DNA from: a virus
Reading direction: 5' to 3' (one strand)
Virus record (IMG/VR): IMGVR_UViG_3300036781_000838
Span: 31,135-95,134 of that record
Length of the DNA stretch: 64,000 nt
The position numbers and the translations under genes are program-made. Positions 28,001 to 35,419 of this stretch are shown in pieces. The notes beneath the pieces are model-generated. The model searched no databases and was not told the DNA's origin. It was given only the letters and a program-made list of their open reading frames with translations. Position 1 is the stretch's first letter; each line of letters starts with the position of its first letter.

Positions 28001-29846
28001 TAACCTATTTAATAAAAAAGGACTATTTGAGACTTTGAAGGTCGATGCTGACAAAGCCTTTGGAGAGATCGATCCTATTACCGGGGAATTAGTAAAGAAG
28101 ATTCCGGTCAATTTCTTGCATGATTTGGGCGTAAAGAAAGCAGATGGTACCATTGACTACTCGCTTAAATCCAAGGACTTATTCAAGGTTTTCAGTATAT
28201 GGGGCAATCATATGTATAACTATGAAGCGATGCAGTCCATTAAAGACTCCGCTGAAATTCTCGTTGCCGTCGAAAGGTCTAAAAAAAGCCTGGTAACCAA
28301 TGTGTTTGGCAATGTCACCGAGGAGCGCAAAGAAAAAGAGGGCAACCAAACCAATGCGGAGGTCCTGGAGAATTTTGTCAAATACTATGTCTATGGACAA
28401 AAAATTGGCGATAATGCTGATTATGCTATTAAGATAGGGGGTAAGGAATATTCCGCTACAAAAACGGGTAGAGCAGTGCTCAGCTTCTTATCCCTCAAAA
28501 CACTGGCGCTAAACGTGCTCTCAGGGACCTCAACATTCGTTGGTGGATCCGGTAACGCCTTTTTCCAGGCATCTAAGAGAGAACACTTTACTGAAGGGGA
28601 TTGGGCCAGGGGATTGAGAGATTTTACGAGTCGAGATCCAAAGGCTATGGCAGCTTTAGACTATTTTGATGTAAACCTGGAGGATGAGAAACAGCACCAT
28701 TCCAACCAGCTTTCCATCAATGACGCCGTTAAGCATGTCACTTTGGATAAACTGTTTTTTATACAAAAGAATGGTGATAAAGCGGTACAATACCCAGTGG
28801 CGCTTACTATGATGCGTACTCATATGGTCGAAGGTGGTAAAATAGTTGATATCAACGCTTTCGTGAAAAATAAATATGATTACGAGAATTCCTTTTACTC
28901 CCTGCCGACGTCTGAACGAAAAGCGCTACAATCCAAAATAGATACGGAGGTAAAGGAGTTAAAAGCTACCAGATCGTTGCAAGCCACTGCCGAGGTAAAG
29001 GATAAGAAACTGATCATTCCAGGCATTGACCGGAAAAGCCAGGAAGTGTATGACTTCAGAAATAAGATCAAAAAGGTCAACAAAAATATTATTGGTAACG
29101 CCTCCCATGACGATATCAACCAGATCCGAATTGGGATTTTGGGGCAAGTCTTGATGCAGTTCCGGTCCTGGATGCCCCAGATGGTCACGGATCGGTTCGG
29201 GGATATGTCCTACGATATGGACCTTGAATCATATCAGTACGGCAAAGGGCGTCTTTTCTTGAAGCACCTGTTCAGTAGTAAGATATTTCCGCTCATAGGA
29301 GAAATGGTTACTGGCTTTGGCGCCAATACTATTACCCGGGCTAAACAGCGGTATGTGGAATTTAAAGGTCGAATGGCTGCGCAGGGTGAGGAATTCCATA
29401 TGACAGAGGCCCAGTTTATAGATATGTACCTGGGTAATCTCAGGTCTCAGCTCAGAGAGATGGCGGTGTTATCGTCCTTCTTAGCGGTCGCATTCTGGGC
29501 GAAACCCGGCTCAAGCGACCGGGATAAGTCAGGGATGAGGAAGTTCATCGCCAGGGCCATGGATAAATATCAGAACGAATTTAGCTTCTATTATTCGCCT
29601 TCAGAGTTCACACAAATGCTAAAAAACCCCATCCCCTTAGTGGGGCTATTGACCGATTTTGAGAAATTCGGGACCCAGACTATTGGGCAAATCTATGGAT
29701 TTGCGCTACAGGATGACGTCATCATGGAAAAAAATCACCCTTTCAAGTACTTGGGTAAAATAATGCCTATCACCAAAGAGGCAATCAGTACCTATGGACT
29801 TTTTGATGACGATTTTCGGAAAAGTTGGGGCTTGCAGAATAGGTAA
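25065..29846 (+). CDS. Giant virion protein with zincin-like and PD-(D/E)XK nuclease motifs
   Basis: 1,593 residues, starting in a CCTATG context nine bases after the polymerase gene. Residues 173-182 read PEEAAHFFVS, a zincin-like helix with E174/E175 and H178. Residues 463-479 hold the core of a PD-(D/E)XK nuclease: D463 in GSIDLLVL, then D477-x-K479 in YDWKS, followed by a helix QLEAYRKIL. The remaining ~1,000 residues are helical; a hydrophobic Gly/Ser-rich patch near residues 1135-1165 could insert into a membrane. Proteins combining these modules lie next to the RNA polymerase in crAss-like phages and are thought to be co-ejected. Degradation of host DNA or processing of the ejected polyprotein are possible roles but are inferred. 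Last gene of the late block. Confidence 0.8.
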   Translation: MNCTTLPHKESSLNARESLLSKKAIDEDGRIISEERFHDTVDEITTQARKSYQVDRGPLFARVEVTPSFGGKYFKAEPNELAFNDIDEARKKLAIYDSQESIGSFRQPSSRDKEVVSIEDKVNHFLSSIGVSVEKVDQLTDAAGNKLDAVAKASMLNKIIQVVDGKADMTTLPEEAAHFFVSLLGEENALYKAMFKDIPTYRLYSGVVQQYKGNKLYRRSDGTLNFDMIKKEAIGKLIAEHILVQGVGDEYTESIAKAQKWWEKVWDYITKIFAQSKVNPFQESAKRILANQVQGLKNIHELDSTDEFLQVDNVYSRIKADQQRIHLDNSVDPRTGEKRHQYTVDGKNVRGSVTELLVDKWYKARFPTDNRTERQKNIDSLKAQEGDKVHADAQNIIERYIDANTGELLTVPRPVSTISTNQSIYTKLESYIGELLRSYPAATKFMAEVRIHDAKRNMPGSIDLLVLTPDGAADIYDWKSQEVAKDQTDLKWFKEPAYRIQLEAYRKILTQEYGITRFNKVRAIPIKTNFIYKKEQGTYTPKTLADIEVGSIYPGQIPEDKAYLLPVVAQDEKTGDDKLDKLITQLNTVLEKISQQHFDRDKRYLKAEELNKIRKAIRDLQVRQDIGTFVENGLAEVMKYQDKLDNDTVTKSDVLDSIDILSVYAQAQLLLREQLKNLRKKIGAETDPVAKGELETLQSDFLKMSANSKDVLFNMEEKLKEIGVQIAEKEGISNLLTAEKSMDRMKTLFRSISTLPTRSIQTFYKLLSTSQSKRDFQIDDLNEKLHHIKENVEKWSASKGISRENMFDDILKINADGNWTGDFLDKFSKDYFVTKNEAIKTGDIKWISDNTTFDRERYEKDLASYKAVIETVAYSPDPVKNKERQDKALAAWINARDVDTSDFAKLNKKNYYLKPKEQWYSNKWSNLLKEENKPLKEAFDYFQLLKSFSDKLGMIDFENGFIPSIRQDKLELAVFAGLSNLFNKKGLFETLKVDADKAFGEIDPITGELVKKIPVNFLHDLGVKKADGTIDYSLKSKDLFKVFSIWGNHMYNYEAMQSIKDSAEILVAVERSKKSLVTNVFGNVTEERKEKEGNQTNAEVLENFVKYYVYGQKIGDNADYAIKIGGKEYSATKTGRAVLSFLSLKTLALNVLSGTSTFVGGSGNAFFQASKREHFTEGDWARGLRDFTSRDPKAMAALDYFDVNLEDEKQHHSNQLSINDAVKHVTLDKLFFIQKNGDKAVQYPVALTMMRTHMVEGGKIVDINAFVKNKYDYENSFYSLPTSERKALQSKIDTEVKELKATRSLQATAEVKDKKLIIPGIDRKSQEVYDFRNKIKKVNKNIIGNASHDDINQIRIGILGQVLMQFRSWMPQMVTDRFGDMSYDMDLESYQYGKGRLFLKHLFSSKIFPLIGEMVTGFGANTITRAKQRYVEFKGRMAAQGEEFHMTEAQFIDMYLGNLRSQLREMAVLSSFLAVAFWAKPGSSDRDKSGMRKFIARAMDKYQNEFSFYYSPSEFTQMLKNPIPLVGLLTDFEKFGTQTIGQIYGFALQDDVIMEKNHPFKYLGKIMPITKEAISTYGLFDDDFRKSWGLQNR

Positions 29847-29956
29847 AATCGGTTAAGAGGGAATACGAGCTGGCTTATAAAAAAATAAATTACCTTTAAA
29901 GATCGACTCGGCACCTGATCAATATAATGGCGAAGAACATTATATAAATTATTAAC

Positions 29957-30919
29957 ATGCGAATAACGGGAATTCAACTAAAGAACTTCAAACGATTTAC
30001 AGATTTGACTATTGGTGCAATCCCTGAAAAAACTAAACTAGTTTTATTGATCGGGGCAAATGGTTCTGGGAAGTCCTCTATATTTGATGCGTTCGACAAC
30101 ATTACGAAGAGCTGTGTTGGTACCCTCGCTGATAATAGCGAGTATTATTCAAAAAACAATCAAGAATATTCGATTGCAATTTCATTTGATGATGGCAGCA
30201 CTCTCCGAACTGACTATATAGATAAAGAATGCGCGAAGAAAATAGAAAACTTTATAGGAAGAAGTAGCATCAGAATTGTTCCAAAAATTACTGATGCGGG
30301 TGATCTAGACACGATAAAATATGATTCAGACGCTCCGGCTACCTTTAGCGACGCTGACACTCGATTTGATAACGATCTCTTAATGTTCATACAACAGATA
30401 GATAACGCCTTACGAGCGCCTGTCTTTTCTGGAGAATCAGCTGATACTTTTAAAATTTTTACGGAATTCATTCGCCCCTTGAACGTTTCGCTGCTTAATA
30501 TTTTTGGGAACAACCTTTTGACCACTATTCAATTGATCGAATTCCGAAGTCCTACCATCCAATCGAAGGCTAAACTAATTTTTCTAAAAGGGGAATCCAA
30601 AATAAATTATGACCTTTTAAGTTATGGGGAAAAGCAGGTTATCATATTATTACTGAATTTTATAGTTCGTAAAGAACAGTATCAGGATGCAGTAATTTAT
30701 ATTGATGATATGGATTGTAATATAAATACTGTATTGCAATTCAGATTGTTCAATGAAATAATCAGCAGTTGGATCCCTGACACCTCCCAGCTATGGACAG
30801 CTTCACATGCTTCTGGTTTTATTGAGTTTGCCCTCCAGGAGGACGACGCTGTTATACTAGACCTGGGTCTTTTGAACTTTGACGAGTCACAGATAATTCT
30901 TCCAAGACCAAAATTCTGA
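29957..30919 (+). CDS. AAA/ABC-type ATPase (RecF/SMC-like, single gene)
   Basis: 320 residues. The N-terminus MRITGIQLKNFKRF and the Walker A GANGSGKSS (residues 33-41, K39) are classic for SMC/RecF/OLD-type ATPases. A signature-like LLSYGEKQ lies near residue 220 and a Walker B-like strand AVIYIDDMD ends at D250/D251, with Asp in the position normally held by Glu. A conserved-looking SHAS follows at about residue 279. The gene is more AT-rich than the late genes, stands alone after a 110-base gap and faces the methyltransferase-like gene, suggesting a separately acquired accessory gene. It could take part in DNA maintenance or in host or rival-phage interference. No nuclease (TOPRIM) domain is fused, so it is not a complete OLD protein. 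Confidence 0.75.
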   Translation: MRITGIQLKNFKRFTDLTIGAIPEKTKLVLLIGANGSGKSSIFDAFDNITKSCVGTLADNSEYYSKNNQEYSIAISFDDGSTLRTDYIDKECAKKIENFIGRSSIRIVPKITDAGDLDTIKYDSDAPATFSDADTRFDNDLLMFIQQIDNALRAPVFSGESADTFKIFTEFIRPLNVSLLNIFGNNLLTTIQLIEFRSPTIQSKAKLIFLKGESKINYDLLSYGEKQVIILLLNFIVRKEQYQDAVIYIDDMDCNINTVLQFRLFNEIISSWIPDTSQLWTASHASGFIEFALQEDDAVILDLGLLNFDESQIILPRPKF

Positions 30920-30969
30920 AAGATAATTTTCAAAGTAGTTAAGGATTACAAAACAGATGGGCAGCTACT

Positions 30970-31578
30970 CTAATAATATTTAGCCAATTCCATGCATTCT
31001 TTTTCCGCCCAACACATCCGGATGGGCACATATTCCTTCCATCTTTTTTTTAAAAGTCGCATTTGTTTAAGGTTATGATCATCGATTAGATCCCATATAT
31101 CAAACCAGACAGCATCAAAGTTGGGGGTTGGGACACAAGAAAAAGCGTCTCCTTGAAATACCTGAACTTTTGATGACAAATTTTGATAATAACTGCCGCT
31201 GAGCTGAATAACTTCCGAGGCTATTTCAACCACGGTAATATGCTCTACTTCCCTTTTATCAATCAACGCTTGTACAATCATACCCAATCCCAGCCCAAAA
31301 ATCAGAACACGCCCGTGTGCTTTTTCTATGAAAGGCATGTGGTCAATTATTTCTGCCGGTGTATTGCTCATAACCGGGTAGCCACTTGGATAACCTTTTC
31401 TCAAATATTCCTTTTTGTGACAAAGGAGGTATTTATATTCACCTGGTACAATATATCGTTCTAAACCACCCATTTGGTTTAGATTATGCTGGGCGGCCCC
31501 TTCTATTGTTACGACAAATGTTTTTATCTCCCAGTCTCCGATTCTGCCGTCCGGCACAGCGATGTTTATCTGTTTCAT
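30970..31578 (-). CDS. SAM-dependent methyltransferase-like (spermidine-synthase fold) protein
   Basis: 202 residues. The central part has a class I Rossmann signature: VLIFGLGLG near residues 91-99 (motif I), then ITVVEIASEVI about 20 residues later (acidic end of strand 2), then VFQGDAFS and FDAVWFDIWD. This order is that of spermidine-synthase-like proteins. A DPPY or NPPY DNA-methylase motif is absent, so it is probably not a restriction-evasion methylase. It lies tail-to-tail with the ATPase gene and upstream of nothing else on its strand, so it appears to be a monocistronic accessory gene. The substrate cannot be told from sequence. Confidence 0.65.
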   Translation of the reverse strand: MKQINIAVPDGRIGDWEIKTFVVTIEGAAQHNLNQMGGLERYIVPGEYKYLLCHKKEYLRKGYPSGYPVMSNTPAEIIDHMPFIEKAHGRVLIFGLGLGMIVQALIDKREVEHITVVEIASEVIQLSGSYYQNLSSKVQVFQGDAFSCVPTPNFDAVWFDIWDLIDDHNLKQMRLLKKRWKEYVPIRMCWAEKECMELAKYY

Positions 31579-31804
31579 AATGGTGTTTTTGAGCTAAATG
31601 GGTCACTAATTTAAGGTATTAGTTTACTCAAACAAATATTCTGAACCAACCGGATAAATAATTGGATAAAATCGAGCGTTAGGTGGATAGAAAGGCCAAT
31701 TGAGTCTCCTGAAGATATATGAAGTGGAGATCAAAGCGAAGAAAAAAAGGAAAGGAAGCCTGGACTCCCTTTCCTTTCTACTAATAATATACAAAGCAAT
31801 AATC
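31579..31804. other. Intergenic region upstream of the methyltransferase gene
   Basis: 226 bases between the start of the methyltransferase-like gene and the stop of the ligase gene, both on the minus strand. It holds the ligase terminator (31746-31777). The remainder is AT-rich with no convincing ORF and probably carries the promoter for the methyltransferase gene. Confidence 0.5.
31746..31777 (-). terminator. Rho-independent terminator after DNA ligase
   Basis: Perfect 10-base inverted repeat AAAGGAAAGG / CCTTTCCTTT separated by 12 bases. Read on the minus strand it is followed by a T run, 28 bases after the ligase stop. Confidence 0.75.
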
Positions 31805-33031
31805 TTATTCTTTGTCTCTTAAAGCTTTACCAGTCGGCAAATTTGGGATATCATATTTAGTATATCCAAAATGCTTTACGGTCAGAAGTCTGCCCTCTGT
31901 TTTCCCGGCCTGTATCTCTTCGTAAATCTTCTGTTTACTTTCACGACTGCCGGACATCTTTACATCGAAACTCCCTCCAGGGCACTGGCAAGTGAATATT
32001 AAATCTTCCACCCCGCGCTGACCCAGCTTGTATCCGGTGATCTCAAATTCAGTATCATCGAATTCTTTGACCTTGCGCCAGTAGCTGCTGCGTTGTCCCT
32101 GTTGGTAAAGTCCATTGGGGTCTTTGAGCATAGCTCCTTCATATCCGAACTGAACCCATATATCATGGTGTCGCTTTACGTCGGCATCACTGTTAACTAC
32201 AACGCCGTCCACGGCCGAGACGAAATTGCTATCGATCAGGCTGACAATTCTGGCAGTTTCTGCACTCCGCTCGGTCTGGCTACCTGTGTGTAAAGGCAGA
32301 TCATACATCCTGAATTCCAGTGTCACGGTCTCAGCCCTCAGTTTTTTGACAGCTTCATTGATTTCTTCCAATGTCATGCCGTGGCGATAGATCTCTCCAT
32401 CGAGAACTATCGGATACTGGTCTATTGTCCACCTACTTGCCCTCAATGCTGCCAAGACCTCCAGCTTAATATGGAATAATGATGTATATTCTTTGCCCGA
32501 GCTAGATAAAAACTGCATGTTACCCCAATCCTCGGGGATGACCAGAGTGGCTCTCACCCCATCGAACTTGGTTTCAAGTCGTTGTGGATAGGAAATCTTT
32601 TGACCCAATTTCCAAGGTACCGTTGGCGCCTTCATCGGCTTAACATTGCCACTGGCGTCACTGTTGAATTTGGGTACGGCTTCCTCCAGCACCTTTTCCA
32701 AGGATCGTACCGTTTTACCATCGTTTACGGTTATGTAGCCTAATCCGACCGATTTAATTCCTAAGCCAGCAAGATCCTTATACCCTTCATCACGCTTTTT
32801 ATTCCAATCGGATCGCGCCTGCAGTTCGGCTTGTTGGTAGGAGGTAGTTTCGTTTGCTTTACCGATGTTTTTGCCTTCTTCAATAAACTGCTCGTGTACC
32901 AAGGGGCTTTTTGTATCGAATTTGCCCGAAGTTTTAGTTATCCACGCGTTATTTCCTTCAGGTGTTACCTTGATTTCCCAGTATTGAATGCCGCCTGCCT
33001 TGGTTCTCTTATAAAGTGTCTCTAAACTCAT
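31805..33031 (-). CDS. ATP-dependent DNA ligase with N-terminal WGR-like domain
   Basis: 408 residues. Nucleotidyltransferase motif I is KFDGVR with the adenylated lysine K155. Motif III-like VLDGEIYRHG, motif IV EGAMLKDP and motif V YWRKVKEFDD follow in order, then an OB-fold-like C-terminus. Residues 1-85 look like a WGR domain (LYKRTKAGG...NIGKANETTS...KKRDEGY), a fusion often seen in ligases of Bacteroidota phages. It seals nicks during phage replication and recombination. The start lies eight bases after a TAAAAT element shared with other early genes. The ligase ends the unit formed with the small genes upstream. Confidence 0.9.
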   Translation of the reverse strand: MSLETLYKRTKAGGIQYWEIKVTPEGNNAWITKTSGKFDTKSPLVHEQFIEEGKNIGKANETTSYQQAELQARSDWNKKRDEGYKDLAGLGIKSVGLGYITVNDGKTVRSLEKVLEEAVPKFNSDASGNVKPMKAPTVPWKLGQKISYPQRLETKFDGVRATLVIPEDWGNMQFLSSSGKEYTSLFHIKLEVLAALRASRWTIDQYPIVLDGEIYRHGMTLEEINEAVKKLRAETVTLEFRMYDLPLHTGSQTERSAETARIVSLIDSNFVSAVDGVVVNSDADVKRHHDIWVQFGYEGAMLKDPNGLYQQGQRSSYWRKVKEFDDTEFEITGYKLGQRGVEDLIFTCQCPGGSFDVKMSGSRESKQKIYEEIQAGKTEGRLLTVKHFGYTKYDIPNLPTGKALRDKE

Positions 33032-33100
33032 TGATTTTATTTAAAAAAGTGTGGGATTGGTTAAAAATATCGCTTCTTATTGCCGGCAAGTCATAGCGCC

Positions 33101-33481
33101 TTACAATATGTGCCTTAATTCCCGCCAAATATCATGTAGTGTCAGATTAGCCAATTTGCCTAACTTCTCCAGGTCCCAGGCGTCAGCCGTAATGCTTCTG
33201 ACTACATACATTTTCGGGCATTTTTTGTAATCAAATTTTATTATCTCAGCTATGAGTTCTTCTTTTTTCATTTTCCTGGATAACCGTATGGATACCTTTA
33301 TTTTTAAAATTTCAGAATACGCTTTACCCTTGCGGGAACAGGTCTTTTGAACGATGCTGGGAACAATACCTAATTTGTTCCCAGCATCATTATAATTGTC
33401 GAATATCCCGACCAATTGCTGGTGAATGGGATCATACGCTTTTACACAAGTATCTTCGTAGCCAAATATTCCTAGCTTCAT
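33101..33481 (-). CDS. Small protein with NUMOD1-like DNA-binding segment
   Basis: 126 residues. The first 55 residues (VKAYDPIHQQLVGIFDNYNDAGNKLGI, shown in parts: VKAYD, VGIFDNYNDAG, KLGIVPSIVQKTC) resemble the NUMOD1 helix-turn-helix module that accompanies homing endonucleases. Here it stands without a nuclease domain. The C-terminal half is basic and unassigned. It may be a stand-alone DNA-binding regulator or the remnant of a homing endonuclease. Transcribed with its neighbours on the minus strand. Confidence 0.6.
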   Translation of the reverse strand: MKLGIFGYEDTCVKAYDPIHQQLVGIFDNYNDAGNKLGIVPSIVQKTCSRKGKAYSEILKIKVSIRLSRKMKKEELIAEIIKFDYKKCPKMYVVRSITADAWDLEKLGKLANLTLHDIWRELRHIL

Positions 33482-33595
33482 ACGGGTACGTTAAAATGAT
33501 AGGATCGGAAAATCGCCCCAAGCGCTATATCGCGATGGGAGCTGAGTAGCTCGCCGGCGCCCCAGTTCTTAAAGCCCAACCATGCCTCTAATATA

Positions 33596-33618
33596 AAAGG
33601 GACCATTATAGTCCCTTT
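33596..33618 (-). terminator. Hairpin terminator after small AP2-like gene
   Basis: Inverted repeat AAAGGGAC / GTCCCTTT with a 7-base loop, 26 bases after the stop of the gene at 33644-33805; a short T/A-rich tail follows on the minus strand. Confidence 0.6.
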
Positions 33619-33643
33619 CATAGGTTTTCAATATGAGCATGGA

Positions 33644-33805
33644 TTAAACAACGGGGCTTATAGTCTCGTCTCTGAACTTGACGGCTTCCTTTCTTTTGGA
33701 AAAGTTCTTGCTGAGCCTGGAACCATTTCTATAAATTCTGACACGGTACTTATTAGCTTCCGTTTTGTAAATGTTCTTTGAGGATTTCCGGTACTTATCA
33801 GTCAT
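33644..33805 (-). CDS. Small AP2/arm-type DNA-binding protein (53 aa)
   Basis: 53 residues, very basic. The core YRVRIYRNGSRLSKNFSKRK followed by EAVKFRDE has the three-strand-plus-helix pattern of AP2-like or integrase arm-type DNA-binding domains. No catalytic domain follows, so this is a free-standing DNA-binding module. It is preceded by the densest cluster of the TTTGTAGAATA element (33821-33883), including a perfect inverted repeat, and followed by a terminator, so it is a separately controlled monocistronic gene. It is a candidate for the regulator that binds that element, but this is only inference from position. Confidence 0.65.
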   Translation of the reverse strand: MTDKYRKSSKNIYKTEANKYRVRIYRNGSRLSKNFSKRKEAVKFRDETISPVV

Positions 33806-33820
33806 TGAACGATTCGTTTA

Positions 33821-33883
33821 TTCTACAAACTTAGGACATTATTTGTAGAATACAATCTATTCTACAAAATATTATTCTACAAA
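33821..33883 (-). promoter_or_regulatory. Cluster of four TTTGTAGAATA elements
   Basis: Four copies of the early element occur in 63 bases: 33821-33829, 33842-33852 (opposite orientation), 33858-33868 and 33873-33883. The second and third form a perfect inverted repeat with 11-base arms and a 5-base spacer. The copy nearest the gene reads TAAGTTTG, an exact match to the Bacteroidota -7 element TAnnTTTG, 15 bases from the start codon of the AP2-like gene. Confidence 0.65.
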
Positions 33884-33950
33884 TAACAAATTTTATTATT
33901 TGTGTATATGTTTTTGATATTTGTGATTAGCTGTAGGAGTAGGTTGTCGA

Positions 33951-34292
33951 TTACAATCGGAGATCCTCCAGCTCCTTGTTCATTTTTTCCTGCTCTGCAT
34001 TATTTTTATGCCGTACCAGGTCGTAATATTTGTCCTCCAGGTCCCGATGCTTCTTAACGAGCGTGCTATACACTTTTGAACTGACAACTCCTTTATCGGC
34101 AACGAGTTTTCGCAAGCTGATGGTTTCTTTCTCAAGCTCCTGGTATTCCTTGCGCAGAAGTCTTAAGTTTTCCGTATCGGCTTTACTCTCGCGCTCCAGG
34201 TTGGTGTATGCGGTCAATAAAAGATTATACTGTTCATTCTGCGTATATCTGCGTTTTAAGCTGAGCAAGATGTTTCTTTCAAAGGTTGCCAT
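33951..34292 (-). CDS. Coiled-coil protein of unknown function
   Basis: 113 residues from the ATG at 34292, chosen because it follows the TAAAATCC leader element and clears the upstream gene; a start at 34322 would overlap that gene. Nearly the whole protein is a charged alpha-helix with heptad patterns (NLRLLRKEYQELEKE, KKHRDLEDKYYDLV). No enzyme motif. Not recognised. Confidence 0.7.
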   Translation of the reverse strand: MATFERNILLSLKRRYTQNEQYNLLLTAYTNLERESKADTENLRLLRKEYQELEKETISLRKLVADKGVVSSKVYSTLVKKHRDLEDKYYDLVRHKNNAEQEKMNKELEDLRL

Positions 34293-34303
34293 AATAGTGG
34301 ATT

Positions 34304-34474
34304 TTAAAGAGGTAGTCCGCAATGATCACATATCCAGGTTTGCCCGGTCCAATGGCAATCCAGGGTATATTCAATGTCGTTTTGTTCCATGTTTTGTTTG
34401 CAGTAGTCGCAGTCTTCCGGTTCATAGTCCGGTTCTTCGTCAGGCTGCCGCGGGGGATAGGTCTTCGAGTCCAT
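34304..34474 (-). CDS. Small zinc-ribbon protein (56 aa)
   Basis: 56 residues, acidic N-terminus followed by two CxxC knuckles: C22-D-Y-C25 and C49-D-H-C52. Such four-cysteine ribbons bind zinc. It overlaps the end of the upstream gene by 35 bases and ends 11 bases before the next start, fitting a compact operon. Function unknown. Confidence 0.65.
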   Translation of the reverse strand: MDSKTYPPRQPDEEPDYEPEDCDYCKQNMEQNDIEYTLDCHWTGQTWICDHCGLPL

Positions 34475-34808
34475 ACTTTTGTTTTAAATATTGGTCAATA
34501 AGATCCGTTATAGACACCAAATCCTCTTCTTTCAAGTCGAACAATTGTTCTGTAAGGACCATATAATATGCAAGGTCCTGTTTGTTGATTTCAGCCCTCA
34601 TAGCCCTGATAAGCTCTGGATTTCGCACAATTGTCAGTACATCCTCAATAGCCGATACCACTTTTTGAATTGCCTTATTTAAGGTGTGCTTATCCTGCTG
34701 AATAAAACCGTTGGTCGCTTTTGACCAGGAAAGCCTCTCTTCTATTGACTTAAAATGGTACAAAACGTAACGGATTAATAATCCGATACTTTCTTGACGG
34801 GTACTCAT
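34440..34808 (-). CDS. Hypothetical early protein (122 aa)
   Basis: 122 residues, mostly helical: LLIRYVLYHFKSIEERLSW at the start, LFDLKEEDLVSITDLIDQYL near the end. No motif I recognise, no signal peptide or membrane segment. Part of the minus-strand early unit. Confidence 0.65.
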   Translation of the reverse strand: MSTRQESIGLLIRYVLYHFKSIEERLSWSKATNGFIQQDKHTLNKAIQKVVSAIEDVLTIVRNPELIRAMRAEINKQDLAYYMVLTEQLFDLKEEDLVSITDLIDQYLKQKYGLEDLSPAAA

Positions 34809-34819
34809 TGTTGTGAAGG

Positions 34820-35101
34820 TTATTTTTGGATGTTATCGGCCAGTCTTATACTTTCTGCTCCCCCTGTACCCGTGAATAATTCCCGGGTAGCCTCACCGTC
34901 GTTTTCTTCCGGGGTGAGATCTTCCCGGGTATCCAGGAGATCTTCATAATCATCGGGTGTCAATTTATCGGATTGAGCACCACAATTAAAATGTTCCAAC
35001 ATAATAGTGTTTGCCTCCTGCTGGTCCTTGGCTACAATTTGATAATGCTCCCTGTCCCAGATAGTGAACTTTCTATCTATGTAGTAATCGAAATTGGCCA
35101 T
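34820..35101 (-). CDS. Hypothetical acidic protein (93 aa)
   Basis: 93 residues; N-terminal half (FDYYIDRKFTIWDREHYQIVA) looks like a small beta-alpha domain, C-terminal half is acidic and probably disordered. Not recognised. Sits between two other short early genes, all on the minus strand with 1-12 base gaps. Confidence 0.65.
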   Translation of the reverse strand: MANFDYYIDRKFTIWDREHYQIVAKDQQEANTIMLEHFNCGAQSDKLTPDDYEDLLDTREDLTPEENDGEATRELFTGTGGAESIRLADNIQK

Positions 35102-35102
35102 A

Positions 35103-35261
35103 TTATCTTTTTAAGGTATCGTTTATTGATGCGGCGAAGTCGTAGGTGGACCTGTATTTATCACTCCTGATGATAGTATTAGGAATTTGGTTAAGAATAT
35201 GCAGCGCGTCTCTGAGCAAGGTTTCCAATAATTCCATCCGCTCCTGTTCAGCTTCACTCAT
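35103..35261 (-). CDS. Small hypothetical protein (52 aa)
   Basis: 52 residues, one amphipathic helix (EQERMELLETLLRDALHIL) and a short polar tail. The stop is directly before the start of the 93-residue gene and the start is five bases after the next small gene upstream, so it fills the space exactly as an operon member would. Not recognised. Confidence 0.5.
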   Translation of the reverse strand: MSEAEQERMELLETLLRDALHILNQIPNTIIRSDKYRSTYDFAASINDTLKR

Positions 35262-35265
35262 CTTG

Positions 35266-35415
35266 TCAGTAGTTTATTTGAGTATATAGGGTTTGGTCTT
35301 CCCAAGTAGCCTTGGTGGTTTCATCATGGTCGACCAGGCTATTGATAACATGCTGAAGAGCGGTTGTGATTTCCTCTTTTGTTCCTTCCCCGAGGATTTT
35401 AATTGTTAGATTCAT
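35266..35415 (-). CDS. Small hypothetical protein (49 aa)
   Basis: 49 residues (begins MNLTIKILGEGTKEEI). It starts four bases after the DNA polymerase stop and ends next to the following small gene, so it is probably translated from the polymerase mRNA. The N-terminal beta strand followed by helix ITTALQHVINSL suggests a tiny folded domain. Function unknown. Confidence 0.55.
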   Translation of the reverse strand: MNLTIKILGEGTKEEITTALQHVINSLVDHDETTKATWEDQTLYTQINY

Positions 35416-35419
35416 ATAA

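Noticed and set aside
29627-29645. Terminator-like hairpin CCCC...GGGG with a preceding A run
   Set aside because: Lies wholly inside the coding sequence of the 1,593-residue protein, with the frame continuing for another 200 bases and no T tail downstream.
33500-33590. Possible tRNA or structured RNA in the gap after the NUMOD1-like gene
   Set aside because: Contains TAGCTC and some GC-rich pairing, but no T-loop (TTCGA-type) sequence, no convincing anticodon arm and no acceptor stem in either direction.
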